From contig NC_051434.1 of assembly GCF_001649575.2 (NCBI RefSeq), forward strand, positions 7,600,255-7,664,254: DNA of 64,000 bases. The letters run 5' to 3'. Origin of the DNA: Kryptolebias marmoratus. Lineage: Eukaryota; Chordata; Actinopteri; Cyprinodontiformes; Rivulidae. Of the stretch, positions 1 to 9,670 are shown one piece after another. Under the pieces are notes generated by a model, which ran no database searches, had not been told where the DNA came from, and saw only the letters and a program-made list of their open reading frames with translations. The first letter of the stretch is position 1. Every line of letters begins with the position of its first letter. The translations under genes and the position numbers were made by a program.

Positions 1-1344
1 TTTTTATACAGGAAGTTTGTCTTGCAGGAGAGTAAACAACCATGACGTTATAAGTATTTCTGATCCAATCCTGGGTATTGGACTGTGTCGCTGATTGAGA
101 CATTTCTTAATCAGTTCGGATCGATGAGATTACCTCGAGTCTCAGTTTGATCGTTTTAATATCTACACACAGCAGTGAAGACAGCGAGCAGATTGCTAAT
201 GAGCATGCTGATGCAGATATGGATTAAATGGGAATTTAAAAATGAAAAGGAGTTGAGAAACTGTCACAGATTCTACCCGTTAACGAAAAGAAAACGTTGA
301 TTTCTTGGATTATTTTACCTCTGTTGTTTTTGGCAGTGTCTCAGCTTTGTGAACATCTGTAAATAAGTCCAAACAGATGTTAACACTGGAAATTTGACAG
401 CATTGTATTTTCTTTTGAGTCATTAAAAACTGCACCCAAACAGGTAGGGAATTAAATCTACATAAATATTTTTATTTTAGGTTTTAGATTTAAATTTTAG
501 GAAAGTGGTTAAATGCATACCAGTGGGGGTTTGTTTGTTTTGCAAAAAAAGAATGTCAGAAAATGGAACATAAGACTGCAAAACCAGCTAATTTTAGTGT
601 TTGCTTACAAATTTAATAACATGTAAATGAATGTATTATTTACCTGTAAAATGTACATGTCATCCCTTTCTCAGAGCAGTTACAGTATTTTGTTGTCAGA
701 TTTTAAACTGTTGCTATAAAATGAAAGCAGAGCGATTAAATGATCAAAGTGAGACAATATCCTCTGCTGACAACACGCCATTTCTTCCACTGAAGCTTTC
801 ACAACACAAATCAGCTTGTTGTCTTTATTATTTTAGTCCTTTTTAACTCCTGTTTGTGTTCAGTTTAAAAACAGAAAAGAAAAAAAAAGACCTGCCTTTT
901 TATCCAAACATTTTTCCTCCTTCATTCAGGAAACGGGCAGTGATGTTTCTGTGATTCGGGTCTCAAGTCTTGGACGTATAAATTCAGTCCTCGCTCTTGT
1001 CTTTGGGGCATCAGAAGACTCTTGTCTGTGTCTCCGCGGTGGGACAAGGACAGTGTTTATTGAACAACCGGGACAATAAACACCAGACACAGGCTGATAC
1101 ACTCCATCTTTCTTTAAACCTCTTCCTCTTAATTCATCCCCCATCTCCTTAATGTGCCTGCTGTCCTCATTAAAGGACGATTCTGCTGAAATCATCTATG
1201 AACAAATACACACATAGATGCTAACACTGGAACCTTCTCAATAATGGATGTTGTTTTTATTATTTTCCTCTGTTGGTCACATTCTTGTCATCAGTTTTAC
1301 CAACTTTTAGATCAAAGTTTGTGACGTTTCTCTCGTCTCTGCAG
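1..1344 (+). other. ubap2l: ubap2l intron, no exon recognised
   Basis: This is the intron upstream of the first recognisable ubap2l exon. It is AT-rich. I translated it in all frames and found no stretch resembling UBAP2L or any other known protein. The short open frames near 631-846 and 926-1195 lack splice context and homology. The intron ends in a pyrimidine-rich tract and a CAG acceptor at 1342-1344. Confidence 0.6.
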
Positions 1345-3982
1345 GAGTTTCTGTGACGTCAAGCAACACGGGAGTACCAGATATTTCAGGGTCTGTTTAC
1401 ACAAAGACGCAGGTAACTCTTCAGTAAATCTACATTAATCTTTAAAAGAAGACATGTCTTTGTTGGGTTAAATATTGGACAAATAAAGCCTGAGTCTCGG
1501 TTCTGCTGCTCCTCCCAGTCATTTGAAAAGCAGGGTTTCCACGCTGGGACACCGGCGGCTTCGTTCAGCCTGCCCTCGGCGCTGGGGAGCGGGGGGCCCA
1601 TCAACCCCCCGGCTGCGGCCGGCTACGCCCCGGCCCCCTTCATGCACATTCTGGCTCCGCACCAACAGCCCCACTCTCAGATTCTGCACCACCACCTGCA
1701 GCAGGACGGACAGGTAGTGTGCATGCTTTAACTGAGTTTCTGATTGTTTTATTTGTAGTTTTTATTGGGGGGTTTTCTCCTCTCACTCTTAAAAGTATGG
1801 CTCTGTAGCTTGTTCACCCATTGTTAGGAGAGAAAATCTTTCTGAGCATAAATGCCTTGAATTTGGTCCTAACGGTGACATCATAGCTTCCTTCACTTCC
1901 TGCACTCTAAATTTAGGAACATTGCAGATATTTTAGGTTGCCGCTTCCTCTGGTTTTAATAAAGTTAAAAACTGTAAAAGCAGAATTCAGAACCTGTGGA
2001 TTTCAAGATAACCAAATAAACACTTTGGGGTCGGATTTGATAGAAGACAGCCTGGCTGTGTGGTGTGCCAACAACAAAACCAAAGAACTCAGAAACGGTG
2101 CCAACACCCATCCTCCCATCCCCCTCATCCCCATCGACGGTGCAGCAGTGGATCATGTGACCAGCTTCAAACTCAGAGGACCTCACCAGCAGCTCCAACC
2201 TGGTCAAGAAGGCTCACTGCTTCCTTTTTCCCCCTGAGGACTCTGAGGATAAACCACCTCCCTTCAGACATCCTGAAGGGAGGTGAACTTCTACTTCTGC
2301 ATGCTAACCAATGGTATTACAGTCCGGTATGGGAACGGCTCCGTCTCGGACCGGTAGGCGCCGCAGAAGGTGGCGAAAACCGCCCAACGCATCGTTGGAG
2401 CCTCACTTCCTGTCATTGAGGACACCGACAGGAAGCGCAGGCTCAGAAGAGCAGTAACCAACAGAAATTACAGCACATACGGTTGTGCTCACGCCCTCTG
2501 GGAGGCGCTACAGGAGCCTCCAGACCAAAACCACAAGAGTCAGGAACAGCTGTTTCCCTCCAGCCTGAACTCTGCTCCCTCTCTCACACACACACTCCAC
2601 AACCCCCCTGGACTAAACCAACCAGAATTACCTCAGATGCTCTGCCTCCCCTGACTTTGACATCACTGTACCATTAACTTCCCTCCTCTCTCTATCAGCT
2701 TCCATAACTGTATATATTCTGTATTTACTGTCAGTCACTCTTACATACTTTTATTCCTCGTCTTAACCTGTTCATGGCTGTACACACCTGTAGCAACAGA
2801 CACTTGTATGTTTTCATATCTCAAGGTTAAAGGTTATTTAATGACTGCTTATTACACACTTCCGGTAAGATGCTATCTTAATTGTGTTGCCTTGGACCTG
2901 TGACATGTGCAGCAACAATAAAGTCAAATCTAATCTGATCTAATCTGAGAAAGGCAGTTCATAAATCCTGAATGAGTGTGAAAGGGGCTCCCTGCGAAGT
3001 CTGGGAAAGTCAGGAAAGAGCTGGACTTTGTTTTGAAACACGTGTTTTTCCAATACTAAAGCAATGTCTTTACCAAAGATAAAAATCAGTTGTTTTTTAG
3101 ATGTCCTGTTGTCCATCTTTTGTGTATTTTCTGAATCTTTGTCGAAAAGGGACAAAACCTGATTCAAAAATTCTGGAAGTTTGAGTCTAGGAGAGTCAGG
3201 AATTTAAAAACAGGAAAGGTGTAGGTATCCTGCGTGAAGGACTTTCAGGAAGAATGATCGGATTCTGGCATCATTGTGCCGCTCTGTGACCTCAGAGGAC
3301 GAGTCCTCGGTGAATAATCCTCACTGCTTCCTCAAATCCAGAATTCAGAGGCGAATGACTGTAAATAAACATAAGAACCTGCGATTTAGGAATCATTTTT
3401 GGTACAGAAGAAGTCCAAATTGAGCGGTTTGGCTCACAGACTGAAAACCGATTGTGGTATGATCTAGAAAATACGGCATTTATTTGGAGGAACAAAGTGT
3501 GAAAAACAAGCAAACCCGGCGCCCAAAGTTTCACATCACCAACAACAAAAAGTAGCTAAACAGAGTAAAAGTGTAACTAAAAGTTAGGGCCAGCAATACA
3601 TTAATTAAAAGTTAAAATGAGCAAACAGGGGCTAAAATCTGAAATTTTAAAAAAACCTAAAAGCTACAATAAAAATCTCCATTTCAATTAAATCAAAGAA
3701 GATAAGTATTTTAAAAGTCTAAAGTTACAAACACTAAAAGTCCCAGCACCCGTCTCCTGAATGAGCTGAACGTTAGCTGAAACTGTCAGCTGCAGATAAC
3801 CGAACTGAAGAAGCGTCCGACAGGAACGCTGACTCAGCTTTCAGACGGTGACCGATGCTTTTCTGTCTTCTCTGCTGTCCCCACAGAGCGGCACCGGACA
3901 GCGCAGCCAAAACGCCTCCATTCAGCAGAAATCTCAGATCAACAAGTCGGCCTACAACAGCTACAACTGGGGGGCCAACTAA
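1345..3982 (+). CDS. ubap2l: UBAP2L (ubiquitin-associated protein 2-like), C-terminal exons only
   Basis: These are the last three coding exons of ubap2l: 1345-1412, 1519-1713 and 3887-3982, with the TAA stop at 3980-3982. The rest of the gene lies left of the window. UBAP2L is a cytoplasmic RNA- and ubiquitin-binding protein needed for stress-granule assembly; its UBA and RGG regions are N-terminal and not present here. The visible part is the low-complexity C-terminus. It reads TSSNTGVPDISGSVYTKTQ, then SFEKQGFHAGTPAASFSLPS, a Pro/Ala-rich stretch and a His/Gln-rich LHHHLQQDGQ segment, and ends QINKSAYNSYNWGAN. This matches the conserved vertebrate UBAP2L end almost word for word. The final intron (1714-3886) contains a decayed LINE. 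Donors are canonical GT and acceptors canonical AG. The related paralogue UBAP2 is the only alternative, and the neighbouring hax1 and aqp10 favour UBAP2L. Confidence 0.93.
1990..2950 (+). mobile_element. Decayed non-LTR retrotransposon (LINE) 3' end
   Basis: Within the last ubap2l intron, three reading frames in succession give reverse-transcriptase C-terminal motifs: about 2030-2180 contains VWCANN, KTKEL and PIDGAAVDHVTSFK, about 2240-2290 contains LRTLRINHLPSDIL, and about 2370-2450 contains KTAQRIVGASLPVIED. These are typical of the end of ORF2 in fish L2/CR1/Rex1-type LINEs. The frame is broken by several shifts, so it is inactive. The 3' end carries ACAATAAAGTC followed by short direct repeats of TCTAATCTGA to about 2948, the usual tail structure of such elements. 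The exact clade cannot be decided by eye. Confidence 0.8.
3545..3780. repeat. Dispersed repeat rich in taaaagt / agcta words
   Basis: This AT-rich stretch of short repeated words (taaaagt, gctaaa, agttaaaa) ends in a segment (agttacaaacactaaaagtc..., about 3724-3780). That segment recurs near 15575-15660 (agttacaaacatcaaaagtc...) and more weakly near 24310-24390. Degenerate reverse-complement versions (tttagctact, tttgctactttt) are found at 17090-17360. It is a non-coding interspersed or degenerate tandem repeat of unknown class. Confidence 0.5.
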
Positions 3983-4968
3983 CACCAACTGACCCAACCC
4001 CTCCCGCTGTTTGGAAGGGGAGGGTGGAGCGGGGGGGGCGGGCTCATCGCTCCTCCTGTGAACAGTCTCCTCATAGAAGCTCCTTCCTCCTTCTGCAGAG
4101 ATTCCCCTCCCTCACCCCCACCCACCCCGCCCCGGCCTTTTGGCCCAGCACCTCCTCCGGGACGCAGGAGTGCTGGGCCGAGAGAACGAGCGGCGTCAGG
4201 ACCGGTGGGAGGGGCTTAGAAGTGAGATCAGATCGAAAAGTCAAGAGGTGAAATGTAGAGTGTTGGGAATTTGAAATCGTGATAACACCCCTCCCCCCCC
4301 CCAAAGCATCACCCTTTTTCTTTGACTTACATGTAACATAGAACTGTTTTCTTAAAGAATGAACATTTCCTGGTTTTTCTTTCTTTTTTTTTTTTTTTTT
4401 TTTATTTCATTTTTCTGGCTGAAGGGAAAGAATGAAGTAATATGTAACTGTCGTGAGTGGGTGGGGGGGGGGCAGGCTGGTTTGTATTTCTCACCTTCAC
4501 CTCTCCTCTCTTTAATATTCATAAAAACTCTTTCCTCTTCCACAAAATATCCAAAAACAGAAAATTGCTTTTGAATGTTTTCTCTTCTTTCTTTTTTTTC
4601 TGTCATTTTAAGTTTGAAGAAACAATTCTCTGAATTGGAAGAGTTGTGAAGTTTATTTTTTACCAGATATAAATATATTATATATAAAGACATTAAGCAA
4701 GCTCACTGGCTTGGACTGTGAGGAAGGTGTGTTTGTCATGTGACTGCGTGCATGTTTGTTCACACGGGGGCCGTGGTTGTGTTTCTGTGCTTCGTTTTTT
4801 CTCCTAGCACAGGATTTTTTCATTCTCCAGCGTTTTGTACAGTTACTGTTCCCATGAATTAGAAATAATGTTGCGTAAGGTCCCATTTTATTTTGAAAGA
4901 ATGATCTCCAAGGCCCGCACACACACACACACACACAATCTGCCTTTCAGTGTGTTTTATTTTGGTTT

Positions 4969-4995
4969 NNNNNNNNNNNNNNNNNNNNNNNNNNN
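4969..4995. other. Assembly gap (27 N)
   Basis: Run of N inside the ubap2l 3'UTR, just downstream of a (CA)n microsatellite. Confidence 1.
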
Positions 4996-5298
4996 ATTGA
5001 ATACCGATGGACAGAATTGTACTATCGTTTTCTTTTTGTCGGTGGTTTATTTTTTTTTTCTTTTTGTACTGTGCGTTTTAAAGATTTAAATGGATAAAAT
5101 TGTCTTGTACATATATAAAAAAAACAAGTACTGTAGTCCCTGTTTGTCAATGGCTTTCTCTTTTTTCCTTCTCAAATCCTTGCAGACTTGTTAGCTTTTT
5201 TTTGTTTGTTTCATTTTATTATTTTGTAAAAATATATAAATATTAAGTAAATAAACAAGAAAAAGGCATTTTCATCATTTTGGATGTTAATGTCTTTT

Positions 5299-5304
5299 AA
5301 TAAA
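5299..5304 (+). terminator. ubap2l: Polyadenylation signal AATAAA, ubap2l
   Basis: AATAAA in an AT-rich context, followed by a GT-rich downstream region (cttgtggcttgtg). A second AATAAA lies about 50 bases upstream at 5249-5254. These are the last plausible poly(A) signals before the hax1 promoter region. Confidence 0.6.
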
Positions 5305-5320
5305 CAATTTCTTGTGGCTT

Positions 5321-6711
5321 GTGAATACGGCAGCATTTCTTATATTTCTGGTGTTCGTGTCGCTCAGGGCTTCAAATCTCTGTTTAATTTAACCAAATGC
5401 AAGTATATTTTACTTATTATTTTACAAAGGTAGATTTCAGTAATATAGGTTAATAGAAGAAAGCATCTTAATCTAAAAAGAAATAAATGTCTTTGATGAC
5501 CATAAAGCTACAATTCTGATGAGGTTGACTCCTGACTGACTGAAAACACTCCTGGATTAATCAAACCTGCTCTGAGGCTGGTTCAATTTGCACAATTAAT
5601 CGTCATTTATGTGTCACAGCTTTGTAAAGCCAAATAAATGACTGGTTAAACCAGAATAACCTGAAAATCTCAGTTTAAATGCCCCCAAGTATGCTTTTAA
5701 AATGGTCCCCAGGATTCATGGAGTAACTGAATAAATTTAAAAAGAACTTTATTAAATTTAGTTTTAATGTAGTCTTGTAGTTAAATTTGCTACAGTGTGT
5801 CCTAGTCCAACACTTTCATTTAATAATTTTATATAAACTACTTTTAAGACAAACATTTTAGATAAAAGTATCTACTGAAAGGACGAGTATACATTCATGA
5901 AAATCAACTTTACTTGAAAATATTTACACTTCAGTTTAGAAAGACAAGTATGAAAGTCCATTTCTGCCACTTTGATTTAAAAATTGTCATAATTGAGATA
6001 CTATCTTAAAATTAAGACTTGCTATCAAATTATAACAAAGAATGACTTGGCCTCTCATAATTCTGACTTAGTATCTTAAATTGATATGTTAAATCACGTT
6101 TATTATATTTGATATATTATACATCCTCAATTTGAAATAATTCCTGATAATTAAGACTTTAAAGGGAAAAAAAAGTGGCGAAAATGCGATTCCGTACAAA
6201 ACCTTCAATACGCCAGTGTTCCGTGCATGTCAAAAGCCCAGGAAGTTAATTTATATTACGAATATAAAGCAAAAATATATAAAATAAACGTCTTCATTTT
6301 TGAGTGGATTTGTGTTTTTAAAAAGTTATTTTGTGGTGTAGAAGTCCTTTAACTAAGTAAAATAACGAGACGTAACGTTCTTGCGTAAAAACATTACGCC
6401 GTAAAGCATTATTTTTTCATAACACGCTTTGTTTGTTTTTATTAGACTTTTAATTTAAAAATTGTGGTTTGGCAGATATGTTGGCGGTCTAAAAGCAAAA
6501 AAAAAAAACGAAAGATTTTTGAGTTAAAAAAAAAAGACTTTCGGGCGCATTGTTTACGTTATTTACGGTAATGTAACGCTTTACGACAGTTTGCGTCATC
6601 CAGAACGCTTTACGGCTCTGTTGACATTTGCTGTCGTCCAGTAGCTTCTCGCTAGCAGCTGTTCAACTTTCATATTATGGTTTAGTTTTTTTCTGCCAAA
6701 GCTGCCAATAA
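5321..6711. other. Intergenic region ubap2l-hax1, including hax1 promoter and 5'UTR
   Basis: AT-rich and without coding signal. The last 350 bases before the hax1 start codon change character, with many CpG-containing words (acgtaacg, tttacg, gcgtcat). This fits a CpG-type promoter without a TATA box. See the separate repeated-motif entry. Confidence 0.55.
6553..6614 (+). promoter_or_regulatory. hax1: Repeated TTTACG motif cluster in hax1 upstream region
   Basis: TTTACG occurs four times in 62 bases, at 6553, 6562, 6580 and 6609. The last two are part of an exact 11-base repeat, AACGCTTTACG, at 6575-6585 and 6604-6614. An inverted copy (CGTAAAGC) lies at 6400-6407. Between the two 11-mers is TTGCGTCATC (6591-6600), whose reverse complement contains the CRE-like TGACGCAA. 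The cluster is about 100 bases upstream of the hax1 ATG. Promoter function is inferred from position. Confidence 0.4.
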
Positions 6712-8804
6712 ATGAGCGTTTTTGATTTGTTTCGCGGGTTCTTCGGGGTCCCTGGAGGCCATTATCGAGGCCGAAGGTGAGTTTGTCGAGTCCAGGTCGG
6801 TAAAGTAGCAGAAGTTCGTTACCAGATGGTGCGTGTTAGGTAAGCAAGTGGCTGCAAAGGACGAGATTAGGTTATTTTATCTGCCAGGAAAACCACAGGG
6901 GTCCCTCAGCTAACACGGCTTCTGTTTTATTTAAGCTCAAGTGTAATACGATTGAGTTTGTCAGGGTCTATTAAAGTAACCGTTAAACCGTTAGTAACGG
7001 ACACCTAACCTGGTTTTTATTTAGGGACCCCTTCTTCGATGCCATGACGCACGATGAGGATGAAGACGACGAGGACGAAGATGGTTTCTATTACGACGGG
7101 TTCAGAAGGGACCAACAGGACCCCTTCGACGACAGCCTGAGGTTCGGCTTCAGCTTCGGTCCGGACGGGATGAGGTTCCAGGAGCCTGCGGTGTTCGGAC
7201 ACGCCCTCAGGGAGATGGAGGAGATTTTCTCCCAGCTGGGCCGCTGGGAGGGGTACTCGGCTTCGGGATCCTTCGGTATGAAAACAGAACACAGATGTGT
7301 GTGTTCCTGTGGGGAACATAAGGGCTTTGGGTCAGGGATTCTCCCAGCCTGTGCAGAGTAATCTGAGTTATAAAACAAAACTTTTCATGTCGTCAAAAGC
7401 AAAATCAGAGCACCTAAACTCTCCTTTGGATGGGACTCTTCGGGATCCTCAAAACAAATTATGGCTTTCTCTCTTTATATTTAATATCACAGCTGTTAAA
7501 ACAAAATTAAATGAGATTTTCTTCTGATTTTCCACTATTTTCCTTGTCTAATGTCCCACAGTCTAATGTGAAGTACTGAGGTGGATCATGAACTCAAAAC
7601 TCTTACTCACCTAAATATGTTTTCTTCTTGGGTTCAAATCTTGCTGCTACAATTTAGGCGTTCCCAGAATCATGCCGCCGCCCCCTCAGGACAGAGGTGG
7701 AGGCAGCGGGAACCCTCTGAGGGACTTCATGCTCAAATCGCCCGATGGAGACACGCGGGGAGCGTACAGAGACGCCCCGAGGGACATGCAGCCTTCCTAC
7801 GAGTCACCAGAATTCCCTCCTTTGCCTTTTCATGGCTGGAGACCTTTCTCCAAGGTGCAGGAGTCGGATTGATCCTGAAAGTTTGTCCAGCAGGACTTTG
7901 CTTCTGTTAAAACTGGTTTATTGTAACTATCAGCTCGGATTTCCTTGTTTCTCTAACAGTTCAATGATATTTGGCGACAAGGACCACAGAAAACTCCAGA
8001 CGAGGAGCCCAAAGTAGACAGAGGTAGGCAACATTTTTACCTACATATATATACATACATATTTTTATCTTTTAAGACTATATATTTTAATCTGATCCCA
8101 ATCAGATCTGGACTCTGCGGTATCATCCGGTGGCCTGGATCAGATTCTGACTCCACCTGCAGGTCAGGGACCGAGCCAGCCCAGAACCCGATCGTTCTTC
8201 CACTCGGTCACCGTCACTAAGGTGGTGAAGCCTGACGGGGTGAGTTTTCTTTAACGCTCCTCAGCTGTAAAATTTATGCTTTAAACATCCAAGAGATGTC
8301 TGATAGGATAGAATGTGATGTTGCTGACGGGGAGCCATGAGCAGCTTCCAGAGGCGGCTGCAGGAAAAACTCCATCGAACAGTCAGAAAAAAACAAACTG
8401 CCCGAAACGCAGATGAAATGTCTTATCCACGTTTCTCTGTGTGTGTGTGTCAGACTGTGGAGGAGCGGCGGACGGTCAGAGACGGACAGGGAAACGAGGA
8501 GACCACGGTGTCTCGCTCAGGAGGTCCCGGGATCCTGGAGGGACCGGACCATCAGACCGGACCTGTGGGTCCAGGTCAGTTTTTAAACTAAACATATTAA
8601 AGAAGATCTTTTAGCTCTAACAGCTCAGTTTCAGCTTCTTCAGCTAGTTTTAGCAGTCGTTCGGCGCTCTGCGTTTACACTGCCTCTCGTTTTTATTGCC
8701 TTCATTATGTTTTTGTTTATTTTGTTCCAGGTGATCCGCTTCGGTTCTCAGACCTGCGGGACGACGACTCTTTGTTCTCCAAGTTCTTTGGAGGATTTAA
8801 ATAA
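6712..8804 (+). CDS. hax1: HAX1 (HCLS1-associated protein X-1)
   Basis: Complete gene of seven coding exons: 6712-6776, 7025-7275, 7658-7854, 7960-8023, 8106-8239, 8454-8574 and 8731-8804. They encode 301 residues (human about 279). HAX1 is an anti-apoptotic protein of mitochondria and ER that works with HTRA2/PARL and CLPB; loss in humans causes severe congenital neutropenia. Diagnostic features are the N-terminus MSVFDLFRGFFGVPGG, then RRDPFF, an acidic run DEDEDDEDEDG around residues 35-45, the LREMEEIFSQLG segment, the conserved HGWRPFSKFNDIW block and SVTVTKVVKPDG followed by TVEERRTVRDGQGNEETTV. It ends in a short FSKFFGGFK. The second half is rich in Pro, Gly and Asp and probably disordered. 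All splice sites are GT/AG and the summed frame is open. The start is the first ATG and matches the conserved family N-terminus. Confidence 0.96.
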
Positions 8805-9053
8805 CATGTAAATTAAAACATCCCCTCTGGACTCGTCAGCTTCAGCTCTTGTTTCCGTTTCTCTTCAGCTCTGTGTTTGATTATTTATAGGCAGACGGGT
8901 AAATGATCCCTATTTGCCAAAACAAATTGATTTGTTGACGATAAACAGACTATTTCTTACAAACCGAGACTCATCGGACGATGAGGAGTTCAGTTAAAGT
9001 GGTTTATTTTTGTAAAGTCTCTCAGAGCGTGGGTGTTACTGAGCGAGGAATCA

Positions 9054-9059
9054 AATAAA
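9054..9059 (+). terminator. hax1: Polyadenylation signal AATAAA, hax1
   Basis: AATAAA about 250 bases after the hax1 stop codon, followed by GT-rich sequence (gttgtttgcctcgtgtt). It gives a short 3'UTR. Confidence 0.75.
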
Positions 9060-9189
9060 GATTTAATATATTCATCCAGTTGTTTGCCTCGTGTTTTTAG
9101 TCCTCAGAAACTATTCTTCAAAAGTCTCATTTAAACTTGTGTTCTGCTGCTGCTATTTGTGCTCGTAAATAACCGTAGAAGTTTATGTA

Positions 9190-9320
9190 AATGCTCTTGG
9201 CTCTGCTCAGACCAACCGTTAGCTCGTCAGTCCGGTCAGAATTAAGCTCAGCTTCTCCAAACTGAGCTACCCGCAACTATTCATAACCCTTTCACAGAAC
9301 CCCTGTTCAAACCATCTGAG
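9190..9320. repeat. Dispersed repeat copy (family with 43960 and 53860 copies)
   Basis: The segment starting near gttagctcgtcagtccggtc and containing aagctcagcttctccaaactgagct and cataacccttt(c)acagaacccc recurs, diverged, at about 43960-44110 and 53860-54070. Shared words are ttagctc, gagcta/gagcca followed by ctacaacaggt, and cataacc. Non-coding, class unknown. It lies between hax1 and aqp10. Confidence 0.45.
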
Positions 9321-9452
9321 CTGTTTCTTTAAGAATCAGAGAGGATAAAAAAAAAAACGGATCAGTGTGAGCATAACCAATCAATCAGAGTTAATTGCAA
9401 TCAGCTGTGCTGGAGCCGGTCTCAGTCCTGGATCCTGGATCAGTCCTGGATC

Positions 9453-9647
9453 ATGGGTTGTGGGTACTGCTGCAGTGATTTGTGTCTCAGCAGCTCCTGC
9501 AAACGTCTTCCCTGCAGGAGCAAAACTCCTCAGCCTGGTAATAAACCGTGTGACGTAACGACAACTCCAGCCCGAGAGGTCGAACTCTGCTCAGAGAGGC
9601 TGAAGGCTCAGACCTGCCGGATCTCTGAAGAACTCGCCTGGGGCTGA
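9453..9647 (+). other. Cys-rich upstream ORF candidate before aqp10 (64 codons)
   Basis: An open frame starting MGCGYCCSDLCLSSSCKR ends 23 bases before the aqp10 start codon and is not in its frame. It could be an upstream ORF if the aqp10 mRNA begins left of 9453, or it could be chance. A GTAATA at about 9538 could be a donor that would interrupt it. I know no protein family it matches. Kept as a possible regulatory uORF only. Confidence 0.2.
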
Positions 9648-9670
9648 ACCACTGAAGGTACAGCTGGAGG

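Larger units (their letters stand above)
3983..5320 (+). other. ubap2l: ubap2l 3' untranslated region
   Basis: There is no coding potential after the TAA at 3980-3982. The region holds G- and C-rich runs, a poly-T run near 4385-4402, a (CA)n microsatellite at about 4918-4937, a 27-base assembly gap at 4969-4995 and AT-rich sequence. Candidate polyadenylation signals AATAAA lie at 5249-5254 and 5299-5304. UBAP2L mRNAs are known to have long 3'UTRs, so an end near 5320 is reasonable. Confidence 0.7.
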
